DNA from: Clostridiales bacterium
GTDB lineage: Bacteria > Bacillota > Clostridia > Oscillospirales > CAG-272
Assembly: GCA_022791195.1 (NCBI GenBank)
Contig: JAAVYP010000044.1
Span: forward strand, 1-58,620
Length of the DNA: 58,620 nucleotides
Reading direction: 5' to 3'
Shown here: positions 50,213 through 58,620 of the stretch, in pieces
Layout of the letters: every line of letters starts with the position of its first letter
How positions within the stretch are numbered: the first letter of the stretch is position 1
Notes under the pieces: generated by a model
What the model saw: only the letters and a program-made list of their open reading frames with translations
What the model was told of the DNA's origin: nothing
Database searches by the model: none
Translations under genes and position numbers: made by a program

Positions 50213-51949
50213 ATGGAAAAGAAATTAATGCTCGGTAATGCGGCGGTGGCCCGCGGCGCCTATGAGGCCGGCGTGAGAGTTGTCTCTTCTTATCCCGGAA
50301 CGCCCAGCACCGAAATTACCGAAAACATGGTGCAGTATGAAGATGTTTTCTGCGAATGGGCGCCCAACGAAAAGGTGGCGGGCGAGGTGGCGATCGGCGC
50401 TTCGATTGCCGGCGCCCGTGCGATGTCCTGCATGAAGCATGTGGGCTTAAATGTCATGGCCGACCCTGTGTTCACCGTTTCTTATATTGGCGCGAACGGC
50501 GGCCTTGTCTTTTGTGTGGCTGATGACCAGGGCATGCATTCTTCGCAGAACGAGCAGGATTCAAGACATTACGCAAAAGCATCAAAAATCATGATGTTAG
50601 AGCCGTCTGATTCGGGCGAGTGCAAGGAATTTACCAAGCTGGCCTTTGATTTGTCAGAAGAATACGATACCCCCGTGTTTTTGCGGCTGTCCACCCGTGT
50701 TTCTCATTCGCAGTCATTTGTAACGCTTGAGGATCGCAAGGAAGTCACGCTGAAACCCTATGAAAAAAATATTGCGAAAAATGTCATGATGCCGGCCAAT
50801 GCCGTGAAACGGCATGTGATTGTCGAAGAGCGCATGAAAGCGCTGACCAAACTGGCCGAGATCACTCCGCTCAACCGAACCGAAGAGAACGGCGCCAAAA
50901 TCGGCGTGATTTGTGCCGGCATTGCGTATATGTATGCCAAAGAAGCCTTGGGCGACCAGGTTGATTATTTAAAACTCGGCATGGTTTATCCGCTGCCCGA
51001 AGAAAAGATCAAAGCATTTGCCGCGGCGCATGAGAAGGTGTTTGTGATTGAAGAGCTGGATCCCTTTATTGAGGAGCACTGCCGGGCTTTGGGTCTGTCG
51101 GTGATTGGCAAAGAAGCATTTTCGCTGCTTGGCGAATATACTCCGTCCATGATTAAAAAAGCAGTTTTGAAAGAGGAAGCGCCTGCCTATGAAGCAGTGG
51201 AAGAAGCGCTGCCGGTGCGGCCGCCGGTGATGTGTGCGGGCTGCCCGCACAGAGGCACTTTCTATGTGCTCAAAAAGCTGGGTCTGACCGTTTCGGGCGA
51301 TATTGGCTGCTATACGCTGGGCGCGGCTGCTCCGCTGCAAAGCGTCGATACAACCATTTGTATGGGGGCCTCGGTTTCGGCGGCGCACGGCATGGCCAAA
51401 GCGCGCGGCAAGGAATTTAACCGCAAGCTGGTTTCGGTGATCGGCGATTCCACCTTTATGCACTCGGGCATGACAGGCCTTGTGGATATCGTGTACAATC
51501 AAGGGGCTAATACGGTCATTATTTTAGATAACTCGATTACCGGCATGACAGGCCATCAGGATAATCCGACCACGGGCTATACCATCAGGGGCGAAGAAAC
51601 CAAACAGGTGAATTTGATTACCCTTTGCCACGGTCTCGGTGTTGAACATGTGGTGGTGGCTGATCCGTTTGATGTCAAAGAGTTTGAGCGGGTCGTTAAA
51701 GAAGAGACAGAGAGAGACGAACCTTCGGTTATTATCGCCCAGCGGCCTTGTGCATTGTTGAAAAAGGTCAAATATACCGGTAAGGTGGCTATCAATGATC
51801 AGTGCAGAAAATGTAAGCAATGTATGAAGCTTGGCTGCCCCGCTATTTCGTGCGTGGGCGATCAGATTGTTATTGACGAAAGCCAGTGCGTTGGCTGTGA
51901 GCTCTGCATTGGTGTATGTCCGTTTCATGCAATTGAAAAAGCAGAGTGA
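50213..51949 (+). CDS. iorA: Indolepyruvate:ferredoxin oxidoreductase, alpha subunit
   Basis: The 578-aa subunit binds thiamine diphosphate and carries the pyrimidine-binding and ThDP domains in one chain (VSSYPGTPSTEI near residue 24; MCAGCPHRGTF near 342; GDIGCYTLG; GDSTFMHSG and DNSITGMTG around the ThDP site near 410-445). A C-terminal ferredoxin part has two Cys clusters (CRKCKQCMKLGCP and CVGCELCIGVCP). With IorB it interconverts aryl pyruvates and aryl-acetyl-CoA plus CO2 and reduced ferredoxin. It starts 2 nt after the ligase stop. Confidence 0.96.
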   Translation: MEKKLMLGNAAVARGAYEAGVRVVSSYPGTPSTEITENMVQYEDVFCEWAPNEKVAGEVAIGASIAGARAMSCMKHVGLNVMADPVFTVSYIGANGGLVFCVADDQGMHSSQNEQDSRHYAKASKIMMLEPSDSGECKEFTKLAFDLSEEYDTPVFLRLSTRVSHSQSFVTLEDRKEVTLKPYEKNIAKNVMMPANAVKRHVIVEERMKALTKLAEITPLNRTEENGAKIGVICAGIAYMYAKEALGDQVDYLKLGMVYPLPEEKIKAFAAAHEKVFVIEELDPFIEEHCRALGLSVIGKEAFSLLGEYTPSMIKKAVLKEEAPAYEAVEEALPVRPPVMCAGCPHRGTFYVLKKLGLTVSGDIGCYTLGAAAPLQSVDTTICMGASVSAAHGMAKARGKEFNRKLVSVIGDSTFMHSGMTGLVDIVYNQGANTVIILDNSITGMTGHQDNPTTGYTIRGEETKQVNLITLCHGLGVEHVVVADPFDVKEFERVVKEETERDEPSVIIAQRPCALLKKVKYTGKVAINDQCRKCKQCMKLGCPAISCVGDQIVIDESQCVGCELCIGVCPFHAIEKAE

Positions 51950-51969
51950 GTAAAGAGGGGTGGCTGAAT

Positions 51970-52587
51970 ATGGAAAAGAAAAAAACAACGAATATCATGA
52001 TCGTCGGCGTGGGCGGTCAGGGCACCCTGCTGGCCAGCCGCATTCTGGGCAATACGGTGATTAACGAAGGATATGATGTCAAGGTGTCTGAGGTGCATGG
52101 CATGAGCCAGCGCGGCGGCAGCGTGGTTACTTATGTGAAGTTTGGCGAGGCAGTGTATTCGCCGGTCATTGAAAAGGGCGAGGCGGACATCATTCTTGCC
52201 TTTGAATCGTTAGAGGCCTACCGGGCGCTGCCTTATCTCAAAAAGGGCGGCCGCATGATTGCGAATGTGCAGCAGATGAATCCCATGCCTGTGATTACCG
52301 GCGCGGCTGAATATCCGGCTGATATTCATGAAAAGTTAGCAGAGCGAATTGATTTAATCTCGGTGCCGGCGGCGGAGCTTGCCAAGGAAGCAGGCAGTCT
52401 CAAGGCGGTCAATGTCGTTCTGATCGGCGTGATGGCGCGCTTTACCGATATTGCTTATGATAAATGGATCGAAACCATCAAAAAAACCGTGCCGCCCAAG
52501 TTTTTGGAGATCAATCTGAAAGCATTTGATCTTGGTTATCATCAGGAAGGAGAGACGGGAAGTGGCTTATCTGCACAAAGAGATTGA
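51970..52587 (+). CDS. iorB: Indolepyruvate:ferredoxin oxidoreductase, beta subunit
   Basis: The 205-aa gamma-type POR domain protein has IMIVGVGGQGTLLASRILG near its start and the HGMSQRGGSVVTYVKFG motif near residue 43, as in IorB. It pairs with IorA. ATG 51970 follows AGAGGGG by about 10 nt; an in-frame GTG at 51946 would overlap the iorA end. The 3' end overlaps the next gene by 26 nt. Confidence 0.95.
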   Translation: MEKKKTTNIMIVGVGGQGTLLASRILGNTVINEGYDVKVSEVHGMSQRGGSVVTYVKFGEAVYSPVIEKGEADIILAFESLEAYRALPYLKKGGRMIANVQQMNPMPVITGAAEYPADIHEKLAERIDLISVPAAELAKEAGSLKAVNVVLIGVMARFTDIAYDKWIETIKKTVPPKFLEINLKAFDLGYHQEGETGSGLSAQRD

Positions 52588-53866
52588 AACCATGCCAAGA
52601 GACCAGATCGAAGCGCTGCAAAGCGAACGGCTGGTCTGGCAGGTGAAGCGCATGTATGAGAACGTGTCGCTGTTTAAAGAACGTATGGATAAAGCAGGCC
52701 TGACCCCCGCCGATATTCACGGCATCGAAGACCTTGGCCGGCTTCCTTTTTCCTATAAACAGGATTTAAGAGATTATTATCCCTTCGGCTTGTTCGCCGT
52801 GCCAATGGAAGAGATCGTGCGTACGCACGCCTCTTCCGGCACAACCGGCAAACGCATTGTGGTTGGCTATACAAGAGACGATCTTGCCATCTGGGCTGAC
52901 TGCGTGGCCCGTATGATGACGGGTCTTGGCCTCGACAGCAAGGACATCGGCCAGATTTCCTATGGCTATGGACTGTTTACCGGCGGGCTTGGCGCCCATG
53001 GCGGGGCTGAGCAGATCGGGGCTACGGTCATTCCCATGTCCAGCGGAAATACCGCCCTGCAAATTCAGACGATGGTTGATTTTGGGTCTACGTTTTTGTG
53101 CTGCACCCCTTCCTATGCATTGTATTTAGGCGAAGCCGCCGCCGAAGCCGGCGTGCAGGATCAGCTCAAGCTAAAGACCTGCATTTTGGGGGCAGAACCA
53201 TGGACAGAGGATATGCGCCAGGCGATTGAAGCCAAGTTAGGCGCCAAGGCGTATGATATCTACGGCCTTTCTGAAATTCTTGGCCCGGGCGTTTCGGGCG
53301 AGTGTGAATACCAGTGCGGCATGCACGTGTGGGAAGACCATTTTATACCGGAAATTATCGATCCGGATACCGGCGAGAAACTGCCGGCGGGTGCTGAGGG
53401 CGAGCTTGTGTTCACCACGATTACGAAACAGGGCTTTCCGCTGATTCGCTATCGCACCCGGGATATTTGCCGGCTGGATTATGAAACATGCCGGTGCGGC
53501 CGAACCCATGTTCGTATGATGAAGCCGCAGGGCCGCACCGATGATATGCTTATTATCAGAGGAGTGAACGTGTTCCCTTCGCAAATTGAAGAGGTTTTGC
53601 TGAAGCTGGACGGCAAGGTAACGCCGAACTATCAGATTATTGTAGATCGGGTGAACAACACTGATACGCTGGACATTAATGTGGAAATGAGCGAAGCTTT
53701 GTTTGAGGATGATGTCAAAAGCATTGAGAAGGTGGAGAGAACCATCGTAGAGCGTCTGCGCTCTATGCTTGGCATTGGCGCTAAAGTTCATCTGGTGCAT
53801 CCCAAGAGCATTACCAGGAGCGAGGGCAAGGCCAAAAGAGTGATCGACAACCGAAAACTTCATTGA
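52562..53866 (+). CDS. paaK: Phenylacetate--CoA ligase
   Basis: The 434-aa AMP-forming ligase of the PaaK type has THASSGTTGKRIVVGYT (near residue 81), YGLSEILGPGVSGEC (near 237), RYRTRD (near 300) and the C-terminal GRTDDMLIIRGVNVFP. The length is typical. Translation starts at GTG 52562, 9 nt after AAGGAG and inside the iorB 3' end. It activates phenylacetate or related aryl acetates; with IorAB it can link aryl acids to aryl pyruvates. Confidence 0.95.
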   Translation: MAYLHKEIETMPRDQIEALQSERLVWQVKRMYENVSLFKERMDKAGLTPADIHGIEDLGRLPFSYKQDLRDYYPFGLFAVPMEEIVRTHASSGTTGKRIVVGYTRDDLAIWADCVARMMTGLGLDSKDIGQISYGYGLFTGGLGAHGGAEQIGATVIPMSSGNTALQIQTMVDFGSTFLCCTPSYALYLGEAAAEAGVQDQLKLKTCILGAEPWTEDMRQAIEAKLGAKAYDIYGLSEILGPGVSGECEYQCGMHVWEDHFIPEIIDPDTGEKLPAGAEGELVFTTITKQGFPLIRYRTRDICRLDYETCRCGRTHVRMMKPQGRTDDMLIIRGVNVFPSQIEEVLLKLDGKVTPNYQIIVDRVNNTDTLDINVEMSEALFEDDVKSIEKVERTIVERLRSMLGIGAKVHLVHPKSITRSEGKAKRVIDNRKLH

Positions 53867-53925
53867 TGGCAAATCATCGTGTGACAAGAAAAGGTACCGA
53901 TTCTAAAGAAAGGTAGGGAAACAAA

Positions 53926-54315
53926 ATGCGTATTCAACAAATTTCTGTATTTGTAGAGAACAAGACAGGCCGCCTTGGTGAGGTCATTCACGCGCTGGCT
54001 GTGGCCGGCATTGATATTCTTGCCCTTTCGATGGCGGATACAACGGATTTTGGCGTGCTGCGTATGATTGTGGATGATCCTGACAAAGCGAAAACGGTTT
54101 TGCGCGAGGCGGGCATGATTGTGAAAAGCAACCATGTGCTGTCTATCCTGGTGGATGATCAGCCGGGCGCTTTGGCCGGGCTGTTAGAAAAACTCAGCCG
54201 CGGCGGCATTAGCGTGGAATATATGTATGCATCGCTTGTCCGCAAGCAGGATAAGGCCATGATGCTGCTTCGTGTGGATAACACTGAGGCGGCTGAACAG
54301 CTATTAGGCGAATAA
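53926..54315 (+). CDS. Tandem ACT-domain protein
   Basis: The 129-aa protein consists of two ACT domains (residues about 1-65 and 70-129); both begin with the typical strand and Gly-rich turn (VENKTGRLGEVIHALA; VDDQPGALAGLLEKLS). ACT domains bind amino acids, so this is probably the amino-acid sensor of the neighbouring aryl-acid genes. Stand-alone ACT proteins next to paaK/iorAB are a recurrent arrangement. AGAAAGG precedes the ATG. Confidence 0.9.
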   Translation: MRIQQISVFVENKTGRLGEVIHALAVAGIDILALSMADTTDFGVLRMIVDDPDKAKTVLREAGMIVKSNHVLSILVDDQPGALAGLLEKLSRGGISVEYMYASLVRKQDKAMMLLRVDNTEAAEQLLGE

Positions 54316-54333
54316 ATTGATTTGGATATATAA

Positions 54334-54361
54334 TTCATGACTGTCCATAAACAGTCATGAA
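54334..54361. promoter_or_regulatory. Inverted repeat between the ACT gene and the aminotransferase gene
   Basis: TTCATGACTGT pairs with ACAGTCATGAA around CCATAA, an 11-bp perfect stem without a T-run. It could be an operator or an mRNA processing or stability element. Confidence 0.55.
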
Positions 54362-54390
54362 GCAAAACAGCAGGTAGGCAGGTTGAACAA

Positions 54391-55581
54391 ATGAATTATA
54401 ATTTTTCCAATCGAATGAAAGATATGCAGGGCTCTGCCATTCGTGAAATATTTAAAGCGGCAGCAGACCCCGAAACCATTTCGCTGGCCGGCGGCAACCC
54501 CGCGCCCGAGACCTTCCCGGCGGGGGAGCTTGCTAAGATTGCAAGCGAAATTTTAGAGAAAGAGGGGACGCTCGCCCTCCAATATGGTTTGACAGAGGGA
54601 TATCCCAAACTGCGGACGGCCCTTTGCGAAAGACTGCGTGAAAAAGAGGGCATTGGCAGCGAAAACGATGAATTGATTGTCGTTTCGGGCGGCCAGCAGG
54701 GCATTGATCTTACGGTCAAGTGCTTGCTTAACGAAGGGGATGGCATTCTGGTCGAAGAGCCTTCGTTTATCGGTGCGCTGAATGCCTTCCGCTCGTATGG
54801 CGCCAAGCTGATCGGCGTGCCGATGGACGAGGACGGTATGAGCCTTTCGGCCTTACGGGAAGCGATCGAGACGAACGAACGTATCAAGGCGATTTATACA
54901 ATTCCTAATCATCAGAATCCATCGGGTATTACCATGTCGGCCGAAAAACGGCAGGCAGTTTACCAAATAGCCAAAGAACATGGCCTTGTTATCATTGAGG
55001 ATAATCCATATGGCGAAATTACCTTTGACGGAAAACCGCCCAAATCGATCAAGAGCTTGGATGACGGTACCACCGTGGTATACTGCGGCTCTTTTTCCAA
55101 GGTGTTATCGCCGGGTATGCGTATCGGCTTTTGCATAGGCCCGAAGGAGATTATCGCTAAAAACGTGATCGCCAAACAGGTGGCGGATGTCCATACGCCG
55201 ATGCTCACCCAGCTGTTGGCCTATGAATATATGACCCGGTATGATATGGAGGCCAATATTCAAAAGGCGGCGGCCTTGTATCGGCATAAGTGTGAAACGA
55301 TGCTGGCGTGTATCAAGAAATATTTTCCGTCCGAAATCACGCATACCACACCAAACGGCGGTCTGTTTATCTGGTGTGATATGGGCGAGGGATATGACGC
55401 GGCCGAAGTGGCGCTGCGCTGCGCGAAAGAGAAGGTCGTTTTCGTGCCGGGCAATACGTTTATGGTGGATATGAACAAGCCTTGCTCGGCTTTTCGGCTG
55501 AATTATTCAACCATGTCGGATGAAAAGATTGAAGAGGGCATCCGCATTTTGGGCGGCGTGCTTGGGGATATTATGAAATAA
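54391..55581 (+). CDS. PLP-dependent aminotransferase (class I/II, aromatic or 2-aminoadipate type)
   Basis: The 396-aa fold-type I aminotransferase has SLAGGNPAPETFP near the N-terminus, VVSGGQQGIDL (near residue 95), NHQNPSG (near 171), EDNPYGE, and the PLP lysine in CGSFSKVLSPGMRIGF (near 237). It resembles the LysN/Aro8-like group that accepts aromatic or long-chain amino acids. Its place at the end of the ligase-iorAB-paaK-ACT run suggests it interconverts aryl pyruvates and aromatic amino acids. Confidence 0.9.
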   Translation: MNYNFSNRMKDMQGSAIREIFKAAADPETISLAGGNPAPETFPAGELAKIASEILEKEGTLALQYGLTEGYPKLRTALCERLREKEGIGSENDELIVVSGGQQGIDLTVKCLLNEGDGILVEEPSFIGALNAFRSYGAKLIGVPMDEDGMSLSALREAIETNERIKAIYTIPNHQNPSGITMSAEKRQAVYQIAKEHGLVIIEDNPYGEITFDGKPPKSIKSLDDGTTVVYCGSFSKVLSPGMRIGFCIGPKEIIAKNVIAKQVADVHTPMLTQLLAYEYMTRYDMEANIQKAAALYRHKCETMLACIKKYFPSEITHTTPNGGLFIWCDMGEGYDAAEVALRCAKEKVVFVPGNTFMVDMNKPCSAFRLNYSTMSDEKIEEGIRILGGVLGDIMK

Positions 55582-55955
55582 AGCGGGGTTTCGGCTTTGC
55601 CGAAGGGACGGCAGTTTGCTTCGCCGTCTTGCTTTGGCACAGCGAATTTGTAAGCTATCAAAAAAAGACATGCCCTTGAGGGAGGGGCTGCATAAGGAAG
55701 CGGCTTCTCCCTTCTGCTTTGTAATCAGCCAGACAGATTGAATTGTAGGGAAAATTCAAATCATAATGGGGGATTACGCAGTGAATAACATACAGGCAAA
55801 AGCAATAAAAATCGTCAACAGCGATTGGATGACCGCATTAACTATATGGCAGCAGGAAAAGCCTGCTGCTTTTCTGCGTTAAAAAGATGGAAAAAGCCAT
55901 AGATTATTGATATAATATATATACTCAGAAACAAATAGAATCGGAGTGACCAACT
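55582..55955. other. Intergenic region, no credible gene
   Basis: It holds a CGGCTTTGCCG hairpin close to the aminotransferase stop codon and a 38-codon frame (55766-55882) that runs through the terminator at 55848-55875, so it is not called. A TATAAT at 55911-55916 may be the -10 box of the AraC gene; no good -35 was found. Confidence 0.5.
55848..55875 (+). terminator. Terminator before the AraC gene
   Basis: GCAGCAGG pairs with CCTGCTGC, followed by TTTTCTG. Confidence 0.75.
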
Positions 55956-56846
55956 ATGCCGATCATACTTGACCATCAACTGCGGGAACAGATAAATCAT
56001 GATGCCGCTGTATTTCCCATCACATATTTCTGTGACGAACTGGCCTCTCTTCCAAATTGGGCAGGGCCTTTGCATTGGCATCCTGACTTTGAGATCGCTA
56101 CTGCTGTAAGCGGGGTTTTGGATTTTCAAGTCGCAAGACAGCATATCATACTGAATGCAGGCGACAGCATATTTGTGAACGGAAATATACTGCATGGAAT
56201 CAAACAGTTATCAGGCAATATTCCGGATCCGGTGCCGAATATCGTCTTTTCGGGTGCTATGATTGCACCCGAAACCAGCGCGGTCTATCAAAAATATATT
56301 CAGCCGATCTCTCGCTGTGATACCTTGCCTTTTGTCGTGTTTAATCAAAAAAACAGTTGGCATGATGAAGTGAATCGGATCGTTAATCAAGTTTACTGTC
56401 TGATGGACGAACAAAGTCCATGCTATGAAATGGCTGTTCAACGCGAACTTAGCCGTATATTTGAATATATATTCTCGAATTTTGATGATTTTCCCAAATC
56501 AGAAAATACACGAATACAAATCAATACTCAAATACGCATCCAAAAGATGCTCTCGTATATCCATGAACATTATGCCGAAGCTGTCACACTCGAAGATATT
56601 GCGGGAGCGGCTAACATCAGCCGCAGCGAAGCAGGGCGTTGTTTTAATACCTATATGGGCGCCTCTCCTGTGGATGCTCTTATCAAACATCGGCTTCAAG
56701 TTGCACACAGTCTGATTCAGGATACAACGCTGACACTTCAGGAAATCAGCGATTCCTGCGGTTTTCATTCGGTACACTATTTCAGCCGTCAATTTCGGCG
56801 GATTTATGGATACACACCGGGACAATATCGAATTTTGGGTAAATAG
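55956..56846 (+). CDS. AraC family transcriptional regulator
   Basis: The 296-aa protein has an N-terminal cupin-like sensing domain (LHWHPDFEIATAVSG near residue 40, then NAGDSIFVNGNILHGI) and a C-terminal pair of helix-turn-helix motifs (residues about 195-295: VTLEDIAGAANISRSEAGRCF and FHSVHYFSRQFRRIYGYTPGQYR). Members usually activate nearby sugar or small-molecule transport genes, and the MFS gene 96 bp downstream in the same direction is the natural target. The coding sequence is more AT-rich than that of the core genes. Confidence 0.93.
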   Translation: MPIILDHQLREQINHDAAVFPITYFCDELASLPNWAGPLHWHPDFEIATAVSGVLDFQVARQHIILNAGDSIFVNGNILHGIKQLSGNIPDPVPNIVFSGAMIAPETSAVYQKYIQPISRCDTLPFVVFNQKNSWHDEVNRIVNQVYCLMDEQSPCYEMAVQRELSRIFEYIFSNFDDFPKSENTRIQINTQIRIQKMLSYIHEHYAEAVTLEDIAGAANISRSEAGRCFNTYMGASPVDALIKHRLQVAHSLIQDTTLTLQEISDSCGFHSVHYFSRQFRRIYGYTPGQYRILGK

Positions 56847-56942
56847 TGCTTTTGTTTGGTTTTTTAGTGTCTTTATTTTGCTTGATTATGATGATATAAT
56901 GCAATCCGATTATAATGCTGTATGCAGCGAAAAGGAGCAGTC

Positions 56943-58136
56943 ATGACAAAGCAAAAAAACTATAAACAAACCCTTATCGCTTGTTATCTCGGTTTTGTTA
57001 CTCAAGCGATATCGGCTAATTTTACACCACTCTTATTTTTGACATTCAAGAACGCATATGGAGTGGGACTTGAGAAGATTGCGCTGATTCCGTTGGTGTT
57101 TTATTTAACACAATTACTCATTGACCTGGCCGCTGCAAAATTCGTCGACAAAATAGGATACCGTACCTGCGTGGTGTCATCGCAGGTGTTGTCCGCCGTG
57201 GGGCTTGTTTTAATGGCTATTCTGCCGGAACTGCTTCCTATTCCTTTTGCCGGGATTCTGATTGCAGTAGTGCTTTATGCGATGGGCAGCGGTCTTATTG
57301 AAGTATTAGTAAGTCCAATTGTAGAAGCCTGTCCTTTTGAAAACAAAGATGGCGTGATGAGTTTACTGCATTCTTTTTACTGTTGGGGTGCGGTAGGGGT
57401 GATTTTGGGTTCGACGCTCTTTTTTTCAGTATTTGGCGTTGCAAACTGGAAAATACTCACGCTGATCTTTGCATTAGTGCCGTTATATAATGCATTTAAT
57501 TTTATCTTCTGTCCTATTGAACGCTTAGTTGAAGATGGAAAGAGTATGCGTACCGGTCAACTGCTTCGATTACCGTTGTTTTGGCTTTTGATATTGCTTA
57601 TGATATGCGCCGGTGCATCCGAAGCTTCTATGGCTCAATGGGCGTCTGCATTCACCGAGTCGGCAATGGGTGTATCTAAAACAGTCGGTGATCTGGCAGG
57701 GCCCTGCCTGTTTGCCGTGTTTATGGGAATATCCCGAATCTTGTATGGGAAAATGAGCGAGAAGCTGGATCTGACCAAAACCATGCTGGCGTGCGGTGTT
57801 TTATGCGTGATATGCTATTTGACGGCGTCATTGGCCTCTGTACCGATTATCGGATTGGCCGGCTGCGCGCTTTGCGGTGTTTCGGTTGGCATTATGTGGC
57901 CGGGAACGATCAGCATTTCTTCACAGAAGTGCCCGAGAGGCGGCACAGCTATGTTTGCATTTTTAGCTTTGGCAGGGGATTTAGGCGCTACCGTAAGTCC
58001 CGCAATGGTCGGCGGCGTTTCCAATATGGTTGGCGGTAATCTTAAAACAGGATTGTTCGCCGCTACCGCATTTCCGCTGATATTGATTCTTGGGCTGGTT
58101 GTTCTTCATCGGAAATTTGGTAGATTATCAAAATAA
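56943..58136 (+). CDS. Major facilitator superfamily transporter
   Basis: This 397-aa protein with about twelve helices has a weak MFS motif after helix 2 (DLAAAKFVDKIGYRT, residues about 59-73). It resembles sugar/fucose-permease-like MFS proteins in layout. ATG 56943 follows AAGGAG by 5 nt; the in-frame start seven codons earlier overlaps that site. TATAAT at 56895-56900 suggests its own promoter. Together with the AraC gene it forms a regulator-transporter pair; the transported compound is unknown. Confidence 0.9.
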   Translation: MTKQKNYKQTLIACYLGFVTQAISANFTPLLFLTFKNAYGVGLEKIALIPLVFYLTQLLIDLAAAKFVDKIGYRTCVVSSQVLSAVGLVLMAILPELLPIPFAGILIAVVLYAMGSGLIEVLVSPIVEACPFENKDGVMSLLHSFYCWGAVGVILGSTLFFSVFGVANWKILTLIFALVPLYNAFNFIFCPIERLVEDGKSMRTGQLLRLPLFWLLILLMICAGASEASMAQWASAFTESAMGVSKTVGDLAGPCLFAVFMGISRILYGKMSEKLDLTKTMLACGVLCVICYLTASLASVPIIGLAGCALCGVSVGIMWPGTISISSQKCPRGGTAMFAFLALAGDLGATVSPAMVGGVSNMVGGNLKTGLFAATAFPLILILGLVVLHRKFGRLSK

Positions 58137-58192
58137 AGACAAGTTTGTTGAAAGGTATCATGATTCGTGGCTGTCACCCGAAGAAATGGAAT

Positions 58193-58274
58193 CACTTTTA
58201 CCTTTTTGTTGATGGAAAAATTTCTGGCGATTTCACAAACAAGTCTTGTCAGGGACTGCTTAATCGTATACAAT
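58193..58274 (+). repeat. Promoter-bearing repeat related to 44285-44368
   Basis: Starting CTTTTACCTTT, about 80 bp follow the minus strand of 44368-44285 with scattered differences (shared blocks TGTTGAT, TCTGGC, ATTTCA, CAGG). At the same position both have a promoter: here TTGTCA (58246-58251) and TACAAT (58269-58274), 17 bp apart. It drives the gene at 58326. Confidence 0.7.
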
Positions 58275-58325
58275 AGAATAGAAATGATGAAGAAATAGAC
58301 AAACCGGAATTTGAGAGCGGGTTGA

Positions 58326-58620
58326 ATGATTATGGATTTAAAGAAAATAGAAAATTTGATTGATAAACAAAAAGTTAGTTTTATATGTTCTATTGACGAT
58401 GAAAATTGTCCTAATGTAAAAGCTATGCTCTCTCCCCGCAAAAGAATAGGGCTAAAAGAGTTTTACTTTTCTACTAATACTTCATCTATGAGAGTAAAAC
58501 AATATAAAGATAATTCACGTGCCAGTATTTACTTTTATCATAAAGGATTTATTAAATATGTTGGGATTATGTTAAAAGGTAAAATGGAGATCTTAACAGA
58601 CCAAGAAACTAAAAACATGA
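58326..58620 (+). CDS. Pyridoxamine 5'-phosphate oxidase-like FMN-binding protein (partial, cut by window end)
   Basis: 98 codons are visible. The sequence (MDLKKIENLIDKQKVSFICS, then FYFSTNTSSMRVKQYKDN and IYFYHKGFIKYVGIMLKGKMEIL) shows the split-barrel fold of the PNPOx-like family, which binds FMN or related cofactors; the Ser/Thr-x-x-x-K pattern at STNTSSMRVKQY is the phosphate-binding part. ATG 58326 or 58332 may be the start; no strong ribosome site is visible. The gene is strongly AT-rich compared with the rest of the window, hinting at transfer. The C-terminus lies outside. Confidence 0.8.
   Translation, partial: MIMDLKKIENLIDKQKVSFICSIDDENCPNVKAMLSPRKRIGLKEFYFSTNTSSMRVKQYKDNSRASIYFYHKGFIKYVGIMLKGKMEILTDQETKNM

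Noticed and set aside
55766-55882. 38-codon ORF before the AraC gene
   Set aside because: It runs through a rho-independent terminator and has no conserved features; kept only as a note in the intergenic entry.

Overview
The window reads as chromosomal DNA of a Gram-positive anaerobe, most likely an uncultured member of the Clostridia. The reasons are strong AGGAGG-type ribosome binding sites and TTGACA/TATAAT promoters, a Firmicutes-style L10 leader before rplJL, an argGHCJBDF-carAB block, indolepyruvate:ferredoxin oxidoreductase genes, and mid-range G+C coding DNA mixed with AT-rich intergenic regions. No rRNA, intact tRNA, transposase, phage gene or CRISPR array was seen. The species cannot be named from the sequence alone.

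Layout. 1-2.6 kb: an 86-bp tandem repeat with terminator hairpins, then ogt, a lipoprotein amidase and a NUDIX hydrolase. 2.6-7.3 kb: a miniature alanyl-tRNA synthetase and, on the minus strand, a two-gene ABC exporter. 7.3-9.6 kb: a long non-coding stretch holding a well-delimited candidate structured RNA (promoter, four-way junction, terminator), a 38-aa membrane peptide, and rplJ-rplL (minus) under an L10 leader. 9.7-21 kb: housekeeping genes uppP, ftsK/spoIIIE, tmk, a DJ-1 protein, 5-formyl-THF cyclo-ligase, a CPBP-like membrane protein lacking its histidines, mltG, pfkA and comM. 21-34.3 kb: one promoter with ArgR-like sites, then argG-H-C-J-B-D-F-carA-carB, a complete glutamate-to-arginine route using the ArgJ acetyl cycle. 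Here carB is fused in frame to a DapF-like domain that has lost several DapF active-site residues.

34.4-48 kb: accessory genes. These are a Tpt1/KptA-like (ADP-ribosyltransferase-fold) candidate, a CNNM/CBS membrane protein, an amidohydrolase, a VTT-domain membrane protein and a MATE exporter. A PII-like small protein overlaps a CPA2 antiporter. They are followed by an anchored alpha/beta hydrolase, an AT-rich lipoprotein gene between perfect 25-bp inverted repeats, proS, an MmcQ/YjbR protein and a PHP phosphoesterase. 48.2-55.6 kb: a probable six-gene operon for aryl-acid/aromatic amino acid interconversion (acyl-CoA ligase, iorA, iorB, phenylacetate-CoA ligase, tandem-ACT protein, aminotransferase) behind a roughly 290-nt unexplained leader. 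55.9-58.6 kb: an AraC regulator, an MFS transporter and the start of an AT-rich FMN-binding protein gene.

The most unusual signals are: (i) the CarB/DapF-like fusion and its altered catalytic residues; (ii) the orphan ncRNA at 7807-8117; (iii) a family of seven dispersed repeats of about 52 bp with a conserved three-way-junction fold and compensatory changes, often led by a TATAAT-stem-loop module; (iv) a repeat carrying a promoter placed before two unrelated AT-rich genes; and (v) the KptA-like and PII/antiporter genes. All calls come from reading the sequence; no database search was possible.
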